Shown: one piece after another, positions 1 through 7,556 of the stretch | Position numbering within the stretch: position 1 is the stretch's first letter | Layout of the letters: each line of letters starts with the position of its first letter | From: an uncultured Prevotella sp. | GTDB taxonomy: Bacteria > Bacteroidota > Bacteroidia > Bacteroidales > Bacteroidaceae | Direction: 5' to 3' | Assembly: GCA_900319895.1 (NCBI GenBank) | Contig: ONQK01000003.1 | Coordinates: 1-17,704 of the forward strand | Length of the DNA: 17,704 bases | Made by a program: the position numbers and the translations under genes | Notes under the pieces: generated by a model | What the model saw: the letters and a program-made list of their open reading frames with translations, nothing else | What the model was told of the DNA's origin: nothing | Database searches by the model: none

Positions 1-1146
1 AAAAACATCGCCGTAATGCACTGAAACAGGGTAGGCGTCAATTATAAAAGAACCGCTGGAGCTGCCCAAGGCAATGATGCCGAAGCTTTGCTGCATCCAA
101 CACGCCAGCAGGCCGATGCCAATACCTAAAATAGCGCCTACGGCTGCTATCATGCGTCCCTCAAACAAGAAAACCTGGCTGATTTGGCGGTCGGAAGCAC
201 CTATGTTTCGTAAAGTAACCACATCGTTGCGCTTGTCAATCATAAGCATCGACAGCGATCCGATGATGTTGAAACATGCGATGACAAGAATGAAAGTCAG
301 GAAAATGTAAGCGATGAGCTTCTCGATTTTCATAATGCGAAAAGTGTCTGCCTGCTGCTCATAACGGTCAAGCACCTGAAAACGGCCGGCAGCCGCTTGC
401 CGCATCTCTTTTTTCACCTTGTTGAGGTCGCTGCCTTCTTTCAGGCGCATCTCCAGGGAGGTCAGCTGTCCTTGCAAATGGAACAGATTACGCGTAAAAG
501 CTATCGGTACAATCACATATCGATTGTCGTAGGTGGATTGTTGGGCAGAGAAGACCGAGCCTGAAAAGTACAGCGAGTCCAAGACGAAGCCGTCGGTTGG
601 GTTCGTCATGTCCAACTGTCCCTCGCGCTTAGGGGCATAGACTTTTAGAAAATCCTGCGACTGTGCGCCCATGCCTAGTCCAACGGCAAGCTGGAGGCCG
701 GGAATGGCATATTGCAAATTGGCGGCTTGCAATTGAAACTCGTTTTCACCGAGCAAAATCTCGCTGATGTGCGTCAATTGGTCAAAATTTTCGTCGACGC
801 CTTTGAGCATCACCATGGCTTGCCGGTTGCGAAAGGTGGCCAAAGCCTGCTCTTCCACGCATTCTGTCGCCACTTCCACTTGCGGGAATTGCCGGATTTT
901 TTCCAGGACCGGATCGTCTGCGGCTACGCTTTTGCCCTCAACGGGGACGACTTTTAGCTGCGGGTCTATGTTGGTGAAAAATGAGGCGACTAAGTCATGA
1001 AAACCGTTGAAAACGCTCAGGACAATGACCAATGCAGCTGTTGCCACCATCACGCCGGTCATTGAGATGACCGAGATGATGTTGATGACATTCGTGCTCT
1101 TTTTTGAGAACAGATAGCGGCGGGCGACGAACAGCGGAAAATTCAT
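1..1146 (-). CDS. LolC/LolE (FtsX-like) ABC transporter permease, partial
   Basis: This is the inner-membrane permease subunit of a lipoprotein-releasing (LolCDE-type) ABC transporter, which would hand outer-membrane lipoproteins to a periplasmic carrier. The 382 codons visible begin MNFPLFVARRYLFSKKSTNV, the typical cytoplasmic start of the LolC/E family. TM1 lies at about residues 21-46, a MacB-like periplasmic domain follows to about 270, then TM2 (about 274-298), the cytoplasmic coupling segment (KRNDVVTLRNIGAS) and TM3 (about 331-350). The last few dozen residues with TM4 lie beyond the left edge. The ATG at 1146 is 4 nt after the rbfA stop, so the two are co-transcribed. No LolD ATPase gene is in view. 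The family is clear; whether it acts as a LolC, LolE or combined homodimeric subunit cannot be decided here. Confidence 0.9.
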   Translation of the reverse strand, partial: MNFPLFVARRYLFSKKSTNVINIISVISMTGVMVATAALVIVLSVFNGFHDLVASFFTNIDPQLKVVPVEGKSVAADDPVLEKIRQFPQVEVATECVEEQALATFRNRQAMVMLKGVDENFDQLTHISEILLGENEFQLQAANLQYAIPGLQLAVGLGMGAQSQDFLKVYAPKREGQLDMTNPTDGFVLDSLYFSGSVFSAQQSTYDNRYVIVPIAFTRNLFHLQGQLTSLEMRLKEGSDLNKVKKEMRQAAAGRFQVLDRYEQQADTFRIMKIEKLIAYIFLTFILVIACFNIIGSLSMLMIDKRNDVVTLRNIGASDRQISQVFLFEGRMIAAVGAILGIGIGLLACWMQQSFGIIALGSSSGSFIIDAYPVSVHYGDVF

Positions 1147-1150
1147 TCAA

Positions 1151-1486
1151 TTAGCCTTTAAGCAGTTCGTCGATTCGTTCAATGTAGTCCAAGCTGTCGT
1201 CAATGAAAAAACGTAGCTCGGGCACGAAGCGCAGCTGTTTTCCCACGCGTTTTCCAAGCTCAAACCGGATGGTGCGGTCGTTACCGTTGATGTTTTCGAG
1301 CAGTTCCTCTGCCTTTTCTGAGGGGAAAATGCTCAGGTATGCTGTACAAATGCTTAGATCGGGAGAGATACGGCATCGTGTGACGCTGACCATTACGCCG
1401 TTCATCAGGCGTGTCTGGCTTTGGAAGATAAGACTTAGCTCTTTTTGAAGCAGTCTGGCTATGCGGTTTTGTCGTGTTTCTTGCAT
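1151..1486 (-). CDS. rbfA: 30S ribosome-binding factor RbfA
   Basis: RbfA is a small KH-fold protein that binds immature 30S subunits and assists 16S rRNA 5'-end maturation, especially in the cold. The 111-aa product has the family length and the typical N-terminus QNRIARLLQKELSLIF, then an MVSVTRCRISPDLS segment that matches the family's 'vtvtrVrvSpDLs' strand, and ends with the RFVPELRFFIDDSLDY motif followed by the inter-subunit helix. The ATG at 1486 is the only sensible start. It sits 30 nt after murI and 4 nt before the permease gene, so it is probably part of the long minus-strand transcript. This rbfA-permease pairing is, to my knowledge, common in Bacteroidales. Confidence 0.95.
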   Translation of the reverse strand: MQETRQNRIARLLQKELSLIFQSQTRLMNGVMVSVTRCRISPDLSICTAYLSIFPSEKAEELLENINGNDRTIRFELGKRVGKQLRFVPELRFFIDDSLDYIERIDELLKG

Positions 1487-1516
1487 AAAAAATGAAATTA
1501 TTTTCGATGGAATGGT

Positions 1517-2353
1517 TTATTCTAAGTCAATATGTGCCACTTGCAGGTCTTCTTTCAAGAAAATTCTCGTTTTCTCGATGAATTTTTCTTCATTTTCAGT
1601 GGTTAGGCAACTGACGGAGCCGTTTTTTGTCGTCTTCTCTTCTATTTCCGGGTGTCGGGCGAGGTAGGATTTCAGGCTCTCTGATACATATTTCCCCTGT
1701 TCCACAATTTTGATGTGTGGCGGGATGTGTTTGCGGATGGTGTGCATCAATAGCGGATAGTGTGTACATCCGAGCAGCACGGTGTCGATTTTTGGGTCTT
1801 TCTCCAGCAATGTCCCAATTCGTTGTCTGACAAAGAAGTCTGCGCCGGCGCTGTCTGCCTCACCTGCCTCGACGATGGCAGCCCATAGCGGGCATTCTTG
1901 CCCAACAATGGTGATGTCCGGGTGTAGTTTCGCGATTTCCAGGTTATAGCTTTTTGAGCGGATGGTCCCTTCGGTTGCCAGTACGCCGACGTGGCGCGTC
2001 TTGGTGAGGCTACCGACGATTTCTGCAGTTGGCCTGATGACCCCCAGTACTCTCCGTTGTGCATCCCATGTGGGCAAGTCGCGCTGTTGGATGGTGCGCA
2101 GGGCCTTTGCAGAAGCGGTGTTACAGGCTAGAATGACCAGATGGCATCCTAAATTGAACAGTTTGTTCACAGCTTGTCGCGTAAACTGATAGACCACATC
2201 GTAGGAGCGTGCGCCATAGGGTGCGCGCGCATTGTCGCCGAGGTACAGATAGTCGTACTCCGGCAAGGCTTTTCTCAACTCGTGCAGTATGGTCAGTCCG
2301 CCATATCCTGAGTCAAAAACGCCGATGGGTCCTGGCTTTGAAGAGAGCGTCAT
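1517..2353 (-). CDS. murI: Glutamate racemase MurI
   Basis: This cytosolic cofactor-independent racemase makes D-glutamate for peptidoglycan stem peptides. The 278-aa protein has the whole family signature: GVFDSGYGGLT near residues 11-21 (Asp14 in the active site), LGDNARAPYG at 38-47, the first catalytic cysteine Cys77 in LACNTAS, and the second, Cys196, in LLGCTHYPLL. Its ATG overlaps the TGA of the upstream skp paralogue in an ATGA arrangement (2350-2353), a sign of translational coupling. No catalytic residue is missing. It supplies wall precursor from a cluster otherwise devoted to the outer membrane and lipid carrier. Confidence 0.97.
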   Translation of the reverse strand: MTLSSKPGPIGVFDSGYGGLTILHELRKALPEYDYLYLGDNARAPYGARSYDVVYQFTRQAVNKLFNLGCHLVILACNTASAKALRTIQQRDLPTWDAQRRVLGVIRPTAEIVGSLTKTRHVGVLATEGTIRSKSYNLEIAKLHPDITIVGQECPLWAAIVEAGEADSAGADFFVRQRIGTLLEKDPKIDTVLLGCTHYPLLMHTIRKHIPPHIKIVEQGKYVSESLKSYLARHPEIEEKTTKNGSVSCLTTENEEKFIEKTRIFLKEDLQVAHIDLE

Positions 2354-2856
2354 GGCTTCAGGAGAACTTCTTTAATCATGTTGGTGACATCTATGCCTAA
2401 GTCTTCGCTCAGATATGGTACGGCGTTGTTATCGGTGTTGAAAATGGCTTTCAATTGCTTTTGTTTTCCCACCTTTCTCACGGCATCACCTAGTTGTTGA
2501 TGTACGGGTGCGAAGACTTCTTTTTCGGCTTGGGCTATTTGCCGTTGTGCCTCTGTCTTGAACTTGAGGTTGCTTTCAATAAGCAGCTGGAGCTCTTCTT
2601 GGCGTTTTTTGAAGATGGAGGGGGCAAAAGTCTTCTGTCCTTCAAGGAATTGCTCGTATTTGTTGTTGAATTCGTCCTCTACGCGTTTGATCTCGGCATT
2701 GTATTTCCCTTTTATCTTCTCAAGACTTGCTGCAGCTTGTTGATATTCTTCCATGCTTGTCAGTACTTCTTGATAGCTGAAATAGCCGAAGCGGCTTTGT
2801 GCGGCGGCCATCATCGGCAGGCACACGAGTGTTAAAAGTAGAATGTTTTTTTTCAT
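2350..2856 (-). CDS. Skp/OmpH family periplasmic chaperone, paralogue 1 (murI-proximal)
   Basis: This is a Skp/OmpH-type chaperone, which holds unfolded outer-membrane proteins in the periplasm on their way to BamA. It has 168 aa. Residues 1-20 are a Sec signal peptide (MKKN, hydrophobic core, AAAQ cleavage). The RFGYFSYQEVLTSM segment matches the start of the OmpH fold, a charged coiled coil follows at about residues 40-120, and a mixed C-terminal part contains KAIFNTDNNAVPYLSEDLGI. It is the last of three tandem skp genes, separated from the second by a 126-nt gap holding a strong inverted repeat and overlapping murI by 4 nt. It diverges clearly from its two neighbours, so specialised clients are possible but unproven. 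Confidence 0.88.
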   Translation of the reverse strand: MKKNILLLTLVCLPMMAAAQSRFGYFSYQEVLTSMEEYQQAAASLEKIKGKYNAEIKRVEDEFNNKYEQFLEGQKTFAPSIFKKRQEELQLLIESNLKFKTEAQRQIAQAEKEVFAPVHQQLGDAVRKVGKQKQLKAIFNTDNNAVPYLSEDLGIDVTNMIKEVLLKP

Positions 2857-2886
2857 ATCGCTTTCAATTTGTTCTGGAAAAGAGAA

Positions 2887-2972
2887 ACTCCCCTTCCTTC
2901 GAGGCGGCCTGATGGTCGATGCAGGTATAGCTGCCTACCGATTGTCAGTCCGCCTGTTGGGATGAGGGGAGT
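2887..2972 (-). promoter_or_regulatory. Nested inverted repeat / RNA hairpin between skp genes
   Basis: An 86-nt segment in the gap between two skp genes can fold into one long interrupted stem. Paired arms are 2887-2894 with 2965-2972 (ACTCCCCT/AGGGGAGT, 8 bp), 2902-2907 with 2950-2955 (AGGCGG/CCGCCT, 6 bp), 2909-2912 with 2945-2948 (4 bp), 2914-2916 with 2937-2939 (3 bp) and 2921-2924 with 2931-2934 (GCAG/CTGC, 4 bp). The loop is 6 nt. On the minus strand the stem is followed by a U-rich stretch, so it could terminate or attenuate the transcript, block exonucleases, or be a REP-like palindromic insertion. The pairing is seen directly; the role is inferred. Confidence 0.6.
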
Positions 2973-2982
2973 AGCTGGCTGA

Positions 2983-3477
2983 TTATTTCAGTTTCTTGAT
3001 TTCTGTCTGGACTTCCTGGGTCAGGTCTTTGGATGCAGTACCCACATACAGCGGTGCTCCTGCCTCAAAGATGTAGGTGTAGTTGCCGTTTTTCCCCACA
3101 TTTTGGATGGCGTTGCGCACTTTGGTGAAGACGGGTGCCATTTTCTCGTTCTCCAACTTTTGAAGTTCTTGCTGATTGGCTTGGTATTGTTGCTGGATTT
3201 TTTGGTACATTTCTTGTAAGTTGGCCTCTGTCTCCTGTTGTTTGGTCGCACTCATCGTGCTTTTTTGCTTCTCATACTCTTCTGCCTTGCGTGTGAGTTC
3301 TGTCTGCATGGCTTGCAGTTCGTTTTCATATTCTTTAGCCTTAGCTTCGAGTTCACCACGGATTTTGCTGATTTCGGGCAGTGACTGCATGATGGACTGT
3401 GAGTCGACGTGTCCGAATTTTTGTGCAAACAAGGTTGTTGGGGCGATAAGCATCACCATTAAGATTAATTTTTTCAT
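2983..3477 (-). CDS. Skp/OmpH family periplasmic chaperone, paralogue 2
   Basis: This is the middle of the three tandem Skp/OmpH genes, 164 aa. A signal peptide covers residues 1-19 (MKKLILMVMLIAPTTLFAQ). It is followed by KFGHVDSQSIMQSLPE, the conserved beta-strand/helix start of the family, and a long Glu/Lys/Gln-rich coiled coil from about residue 35 to 115 that would form the tentacle arms of a trimer. The C-terminal strands include YTYIFEAGAPLYVG. Of the three, this and paralogue 3 look closest to canonical OmpH. It has its own candidate promoter in the 58-nt upstream gap and a hairpin downstream, so its level may be set apart from the rest of the operon. Confidence 0.93.
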   Translation of the reverse strand: MKKLILMVMLIAPTTLFAQKFGHVDSQSIMQSLPEISKIRGELEAKAKEYENELQAMQTELTRKAEEYEKQKSTMSATKQQETEANLQEMYQKIQQQYQANQQELQKLENEKMAPVFTKVRNAIQNVGKNGNYTYIFEAGAPLYVGTASKDLTQEVQTEIKKLK

Positions 3478-3521
3478 TGCTTTATAGTTTTTTAGTTTAC
3501 TATTCTTTGTTTAGATGGTTG

Positions 3522-3529
3522 CAAAAATA
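3522..3529 (-). promoter_or_regulatory. Candidate internal promoter (-7 element) for skp paralogue 2
   Basis: On the minus strand the sequence reads TATTTTTG, an exact fit to the Bacteroidota -7 consensus TAnnTTTG. It lies in the 58-nt gap before the second skp gene and would give a leader of about 40 nt. No TTTG is seen at the expected -33 distance, so the match is only half of a promoter. Confidence 0.35.
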
Positions 3530-3535
3530 ATAAGT

Positions 3536-4048
3536 TTAATTTGAATATCCTAATTTCTGGAGGACTTCGTTGCTGATATCCACTTTTGGGGAGCCGAAGA
3601 TGATGCTCGTGTCGCTGGCGCGATCCAATACCAGTGAATATCCGCGCAGCTCGCTGATGTCCTTTACGGCATTGTAAATCTCTTCTTGGATGGGGGTCAG
3701 CAGGCTTTCGCGCTTTTTAAACAATTCGCCTTCCGGTCCGAAATATTTTCGTTTTAGGTCGCTGGCAGCCTTCTCTTTTTGCATAATGGCTTCCTGCCGT
3801 GCTTTTTTTTCTTCCTGAGAGAGGAAAACCACCTCGTTCTGGTAGTTTTTATACATGGTTGAGGCTTCTGTGTTGAGGGCTTCAACCTCTGCCTGCCATT
3901 TTTTGCTCACTTGGTTGAGTTGTTCGTTTGCTCGTTCATAGGCTGGAATGTTTTTAAGAATGTATTCCATGTCAAGCAATGCAAATTTTTGTGCCTGTGT
4001 CTGGACTGCCGCTAGGGCGAACAAGACTACTGCAATGTACTTTTTCAT
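3536..4048 (-). CDS. Skp/OmpH family periplasmic chaperone, paralogue 3 (bamA-proximal)
   Basis: This is the first skp gene after bamA, 170 aa from the ATG at 4048. I prefer that start over an in-frame ATG 8 codons upstream because it gives a clean signal peptide (MKKYIAVVLFALAAVQTQAQ) and is preceded by an AAAGGAAA ribosome-binding sequence. The mature protein begins KFALLDMEYILKNIPAYERA, typical of OmpH, and continues with a coiled coil at about residues 40-120 and a C-terminal segment containing GYSLVLDRASDTSIIFGSP, like the Skp C-terminal strands. It lies 47 nt after the bamA stop. The bamA-skp order is conserved well beyond Bacteroidota, which supports a role in delivering beta-barrel proteins to BamA. 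Confidence 0.93.
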   Translation of the reverse strand: MKKYIAVVLFALAAVQTQAQKFALLDMEYILKNIPAYERANEQLNQVSKKWQAEVEALNTEASTMYKNYQNEVVFLSQEEKKARQEAIMQKEKAASDLKRKYFGPEGELFKKRESLLTPIQEEIYNAVKDISELRGYSLVLDRASDTSIIFGSPKVDISNEVLQKLGYSN

Positions 4049-4095
4049 GTTTATTTTCCTTTCTTTTATCAAGTTTTTGGTTATAATGAATCATA

Positions 4096-6753
4096 TTAGA
4101 ATTCTTGTCCCAAAACGAAGTGGAATTGTGAGCCGCCTTTCTGCTTGGTGACAAGTGTCTTGTCAAATCCGTAAGCCCAGTCTAGCCCCATCATGCCAAC
4201 CATCGGCAGGAAGATTCGCACGCCGATGCCCGCCGAGCGTTTCATGTCGAAGGGGTTGAATTTCTTGGTACTTTGCCATGCGTTTCCTGCTTCCAAGAAG
4301 GCGAGTCCGTAAATGGTGGTATTGCCTAGCATGAAGGGGTAGCGCAATTCGAGTGAGAAACGGTCGTAGGCATAGGCTCCTGAGCCGATGGTGCCGTTTT
4401 CATAGCCGCGCAAGCCGATGGTTTCTTCGTAGCTTCCGCCATACCCTCCGCTCATGCCGTCTCCACCAACGTAGTAGGTCTCGAATGGCGACTGTTTGTT
4501 GCGGTTGAACGACCCTAGAATTCCGAGCTCAACACGTGTCATGAGCACCAAACATTTCTGCCCGCTGGTCAGTGCTGTATAGGTTTTTGCCTTGAATTTC
4601 CATTTGTGGTACTCTAGCCACCGGAACTTATCTTGCTGTTCCTGGCTGAAAGTCGGCGATTCTGGATTCTTTGCCAGATTTTCGTAGTCTTTGCCATCCC
4701 AGAGCGACCATGGCGGCGTGATAGACACCGATGCCTCGAATTCTGAGCCGCGGCGCGGGAAGAGCGGGTTGTCGGTTGAGGTGCGACTGAGTGTCAGGCT
4801 GAGGTTCAGGTTGTTGAATGCGCCTGTGCGCACGATGGGAATGGCAAAATATTTCCAGTTTTTCAGGTCATAGCGCTGATAGCCCAGTTGTACCGACAGT
4901 TGGAAGTAGTCGTCGGGCCATCTCAACCGTTTTCCCCATCCCACATTCAGGCCGATGAGCTTCATGTAGGTGTCCGGGTCGTAGTAGTTCTCATAATTGT
5001 TGTAATAATTGTTATATGAGCTGTATCCGTAACCGTTCATGTAGTAGTTGTTGTACAGGCTGTTCATGTAGGCATCGTTCCAATAGCGGCTCGACACGTC
5101 GGTTTGCTTTGAGTAATAAGCGCCTACGCTGAAATGGATAGGCCGTTTCCCGCCGAACCAGCCTGTGGAGTAAGAAGCGTTGTAGCGTTGGAAGTAGCTT
5201 CCGTTGGTCTCCGCGCCCAGGGCCAGTTGCTCGCCGTCGCCGATGGGCATGAATCCGCGGTGCTCGCTATTTTTTCTGAACAGGTTGCGGATGGAGAAGT
5301 TGTTGAGTTTAAGTCCTAGTCGTCCGATGACACCCGTTTGGCCCCAGCCGAATGACAGCTCGACTTGGTCGTTGTTTTTTTGTTCCAAGTCGTAGTTGAG
5401 GTCAACCGTCCCGTTTTCGGCGTTAGGCCGGATGTCCGGGCTCACTTTCTCGGGCATGAAGTGTCCCATTGAGGCAAGCTCGCGCGCGGTGCGCTCCAAT
5501 GCTTCTTTGCTGAAGAGGTCGCCTGGCTTGACCCTGATCTCGCGGCGTACTACATTTTCGTAAATTTTGGTGTTACCATTGATGTTTACGCGGTTGATGT
5601 AGGCTTTCGGGCCTTCCATGATGCGCATTTCCAGGTCTACTGAGTCGCCTACGACGTTGATTTCTGTGGGTTGGAGCTGGTAGAATACATGGCCTGTGTT
5701 CCAATAGTTGTTGCCCACGGCATCTTCGTCTTCCGAGAGTCGCTTGTTCAGCAGTTTTTGGTTGTATACGTCGCCTTTCTGCATGCCTAGCACGGCGCTC
5801 AGGTAGTCGGTCGAGAAGGTTGTGTTTCCTACCCAAGTGATGTTGCGGATATAGTATTTTTTGCCTTCGTCGATTTTGACGTAGATGTTTACATGTTTGT
5901 CGTCAACGTTCCAAACACTGTCTTCGACGATTTCTGCGTCGCGGAATCCGTATTCGTTGTATTTGCTGATCAAGTTTTGCTTGTCTTCTTTATAGCGTTC
6001 CGGCGTGTATTTCTTCTTTTTCAGCAAGTTCGCCAGTTTCCCGGACTCATGGAGAGACTTGAAGGCACCGCTTTTGAACAAATTGCCTTTCAACTGCTTG
6101 TCCGTCAATTGCTTATTGCCGTCGAAAATGATGTTTTTCACTTTCATTTTCTCTTTTTTGTCGATGATGATGTCTAAGATCACATGATTCTCGGTTGTCA
6201 CGTCGTCGCGTTGGCGGATGTTGATTTCGGCGTTGTTATAGCCTTTTTCTGTAAAATATTTTGATGCCAAGATTTTGGCGCGGTCGATCATGTGCGGCGT
6301 AATCTGGTTCCCCTTGAGCAGCCCCAGCTTGCTTTCCAAGTCTTCGCGCTCAGACTTTTTGACACCAAGGTAGTTGATTGTGGACACGCGCGCGCGCGTG
6401 TTTAGGTAGATGTGCAGGTAAATCTTGTCACCCACCAGCGAGTCGGCCGCAATGGTTACGTTGGAGAACAATCCGTGCTTCCAGTAGCGCTTGATGGCCT
6501 CTGTGACTTCTGTTCCGGGAACGCTGATGCGCTGTCCGACGGAAAGTCCTGATATGCCTGTCAGCACGAAGTCTTCATAGCCTTTTACACCGCTGACGTT
6601 GATGCCGCCGATGATGCAGGTTCGTGGTGAGCCGGCATACGAGATGTCCGGGTTTAAGATGACGTCTTGGGCGTTGGCTGCCATCTGGCAGGCAAAAGCC
6701 AGTCCTAGTAAGGATATAATCTTTAAACTGAATTTTCTATATAGATATTTCAT
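4096..6753 (-). CDS. bamA: Outer-membrane protein assembly factor BamA
   Basis: BamA is the essential Omp85-family core of the machine that folds and inserts beta-barrel proteins into the outer membrane. From the ATG at 6753 the product is 885 aa with a signal peptide ending ANAQ near residue 29. An in-frame ATG at 6774 would add 7 residues. POTRA repeats fill about residues 45-465, with typical segments such as KVKNIIFDGNKQLTD and INRVNINGNTKIYENVVRRE. The barrel begins near 470 (LSFGWGQTG) and contains the LRGYENG motif of the conserved inward loop (the VRGF/Y motif of the family). The protein ends in an aromatic beta-signal (FHFVLGQEF). A Tyr/Asn-rich insert at about residues 562-592 is unusual. 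It follows uppS with 29 nt between and precedes three skp genes. Confidence 0.96.
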   Translation of the reverse strand: MKYLYRKFSLKIISLLGLAFACQMAANAQDVILNPDISYAGSPRTCIIGGINVSGVKGYEDFVLTGISGLSVGQRISVPGTEVTEAIKRYWKHGLFSNVTIAADSLVGDKIYLHIYLNTRARVSTINYLGVKKSEREDLESKLGLLKGNQITPHMIDRAKILASKYFTEKGYNNAEINIRQRDDVTTENHVILDIIIDKKEKMKVKNIIFDGNKQLTDKQLKGNLFKSGAFKSLHESGKLANLLKKKKYTPERYKEDKQNLISKYNEYGFRDAEIVEDSVWNVDDKHVNIYVKIDEGKKYYIRNITWVGNTTFSTDYLSAVLGMQKGDVYNQKLLNKRLSEDEDAVGNNYWNTGHVFYQLQPTEINVVGDSVDLEMRIMEGPKAYINRVNINGNTKIYENVVRREIRVKPGDLFSKEALERTARELASMGHFMPEKVSPDIRPNAENGTVDLNYDLEQKNNDQVELSFGWGQTGVIGRLGLKLNNFSIRNLFRKNSEHRGFMPIGDGEQLALGAETNGSYFQRYNASYSTGWFGGKRPIHFSVGAYYSKQTDVSSRYWNDAYMNSLYNNYYMNGYGYSSYNNYYNNYENYYDPDTYMKLIGLNVGWGKRLRWPDDYFQLSVQLGYQRYDLKNWKYFAIPIVRTGAFNNLNLSLTLSRTSTDNPLFPRRGSEFEASVSITPPWSLWDGKDYENLAKNPESPTFSQEQQDKFRWLEYHKWKFKAKTYTALTSGQKCLVLMTRVELGILGSFNRNKQSPFETYYVGGDGMSGGYGGSYEETIGLRGYENGTIGSGAYAYDRFSLELRYPFMLGNTTIYGLAFLEAGNAWQSTKKFNPFDMKRSAGIGVRIFLPMVGMMGLDWAYGFDKTLVTKQKGGSQFHFVLGQEF

Positions 6754-6782
6754 GGAATTAATATAATTTCTCATCGTTAAAT

Positions 6783-7556
6783 TCAATTTTCTTCACTCTC
6801 AACCTGTGTTCCCGTCTTTCCAAATCGGCGTTGGCGCTGTTGATAGTCGGAAATGGCAAGATGCAGGTCTTTTTCTCTGAAATCGGGCCAAAAAGTATTG
6901 CAGAAATATAGTTCAGAATAGGCGATTTGCCACAACAGGTAGTTGCTCACGCGCAATTCGCCGCCTGTGCGGATGAGCAAGTCGGGGTCGGGCATGAAGG
7001 CCGTGGTGAGATAGCTGCTGAATGTCTCTTCGGTCACGGTCTCGTCCATCTTTTCCATCAATTCGTCCGTCGTCTGGCAGTTCCGGCACAGTTCTTTTAT
7101 TTGTTGTTTCGTCGCCTGCACGATTTCCCAGCGGCTCGAATAGCTCAAGGCAATGGTCATGGTCATGGCATCGTTGCCTGCTGTATTCTTTTCCACCTCT
7201 TGCAACTTCTGCTGTACGGCTTGGGGCAGCCGACCCTTGTCGCCTATGACTCGGAAGCGTACGTTGTTCTTCATCAAGACTTCGTCTTCTAGTGAAGTCA
7301 GCACAAGACCCATCAAAGTGTTCACTTCCTCTTCCGGACGATTCCAGTTTTCTGTTGAAAATGTATAGAGAGTCAGATATTTTACCCCCAAGCGGACGCA
7401 TTCGGCAGTGATTACGCGCACGGTCTCTACGCCAGCCTGATGTCCGTAGCTGCGTGCCTGCCCTTTTTCGGCAGCCCAACGGCCGTTCCCGTCCATGATC
7501 ACGGCAATGTGCTGGGGAATTCGCGTTAAATCGAGGTCATTCATCTTCATCGTCAT
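6783..7556 (-). CDS. uppS: Isoprenyl transferase (undecaprenyl diphosphate synthase)
   Basis: This cytosolic cis-prenyltransferase extends farnesyl diphosphate with isopentenyl diphosphate to C55 undecaprenyl diphosphate, the carrier for peptidoglycan and surface polysaccharides. Visible motifs are HIAVIMDGNGRWA (catalytic Asp22, numbering from 7556), YGHQAG near 37-42, TLYTFSTENWNRP near 62-74, and IRTGGELRVSNYLLWQ at about 195-210 carrying the diphosphate-binding Arg196, Glu200, Arg202 and Ser204. The usual RTSGE appears here as RTGGE, a conservative change also seen in homologues. The ATG at 7556 directly abuts the upstream TAA; ATGs at 7550 and 7544 are alternatives. The 257-aa length fits the family. 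Confidence 0.97.
   Translation of the reverse strand: MTMKMNDLDLTRIPQHIAVIMDGNGRWAAEKGQARSYGHQAGVETVRVITAECVRLGVKYLTLYTFSTENWNRPEEEVNTLMGLVLTSLEDEVLMKNNVRFRVIGDKGRLPQAVQQKLQEVEKNTAGNDAMTMTIALSYSSRWEIVQATKQQIKELCRNCQTTDELMEKMDETVTEETFSSYLTTAFMPDPDLLIRTGGELRVSNYLLWQIAYSELYFCNTFWPDFREKDLHLAISDYQQRQRRFGKTGTQVESEEN

Noticed and set aside
6754..6786. BamA starting from the TTG at 6786
   Set aside because: It overlaps the uppS stop and lengthens the signal peptide n-region; ATG at 6753, or 6774 as second choice, is more reasonable.
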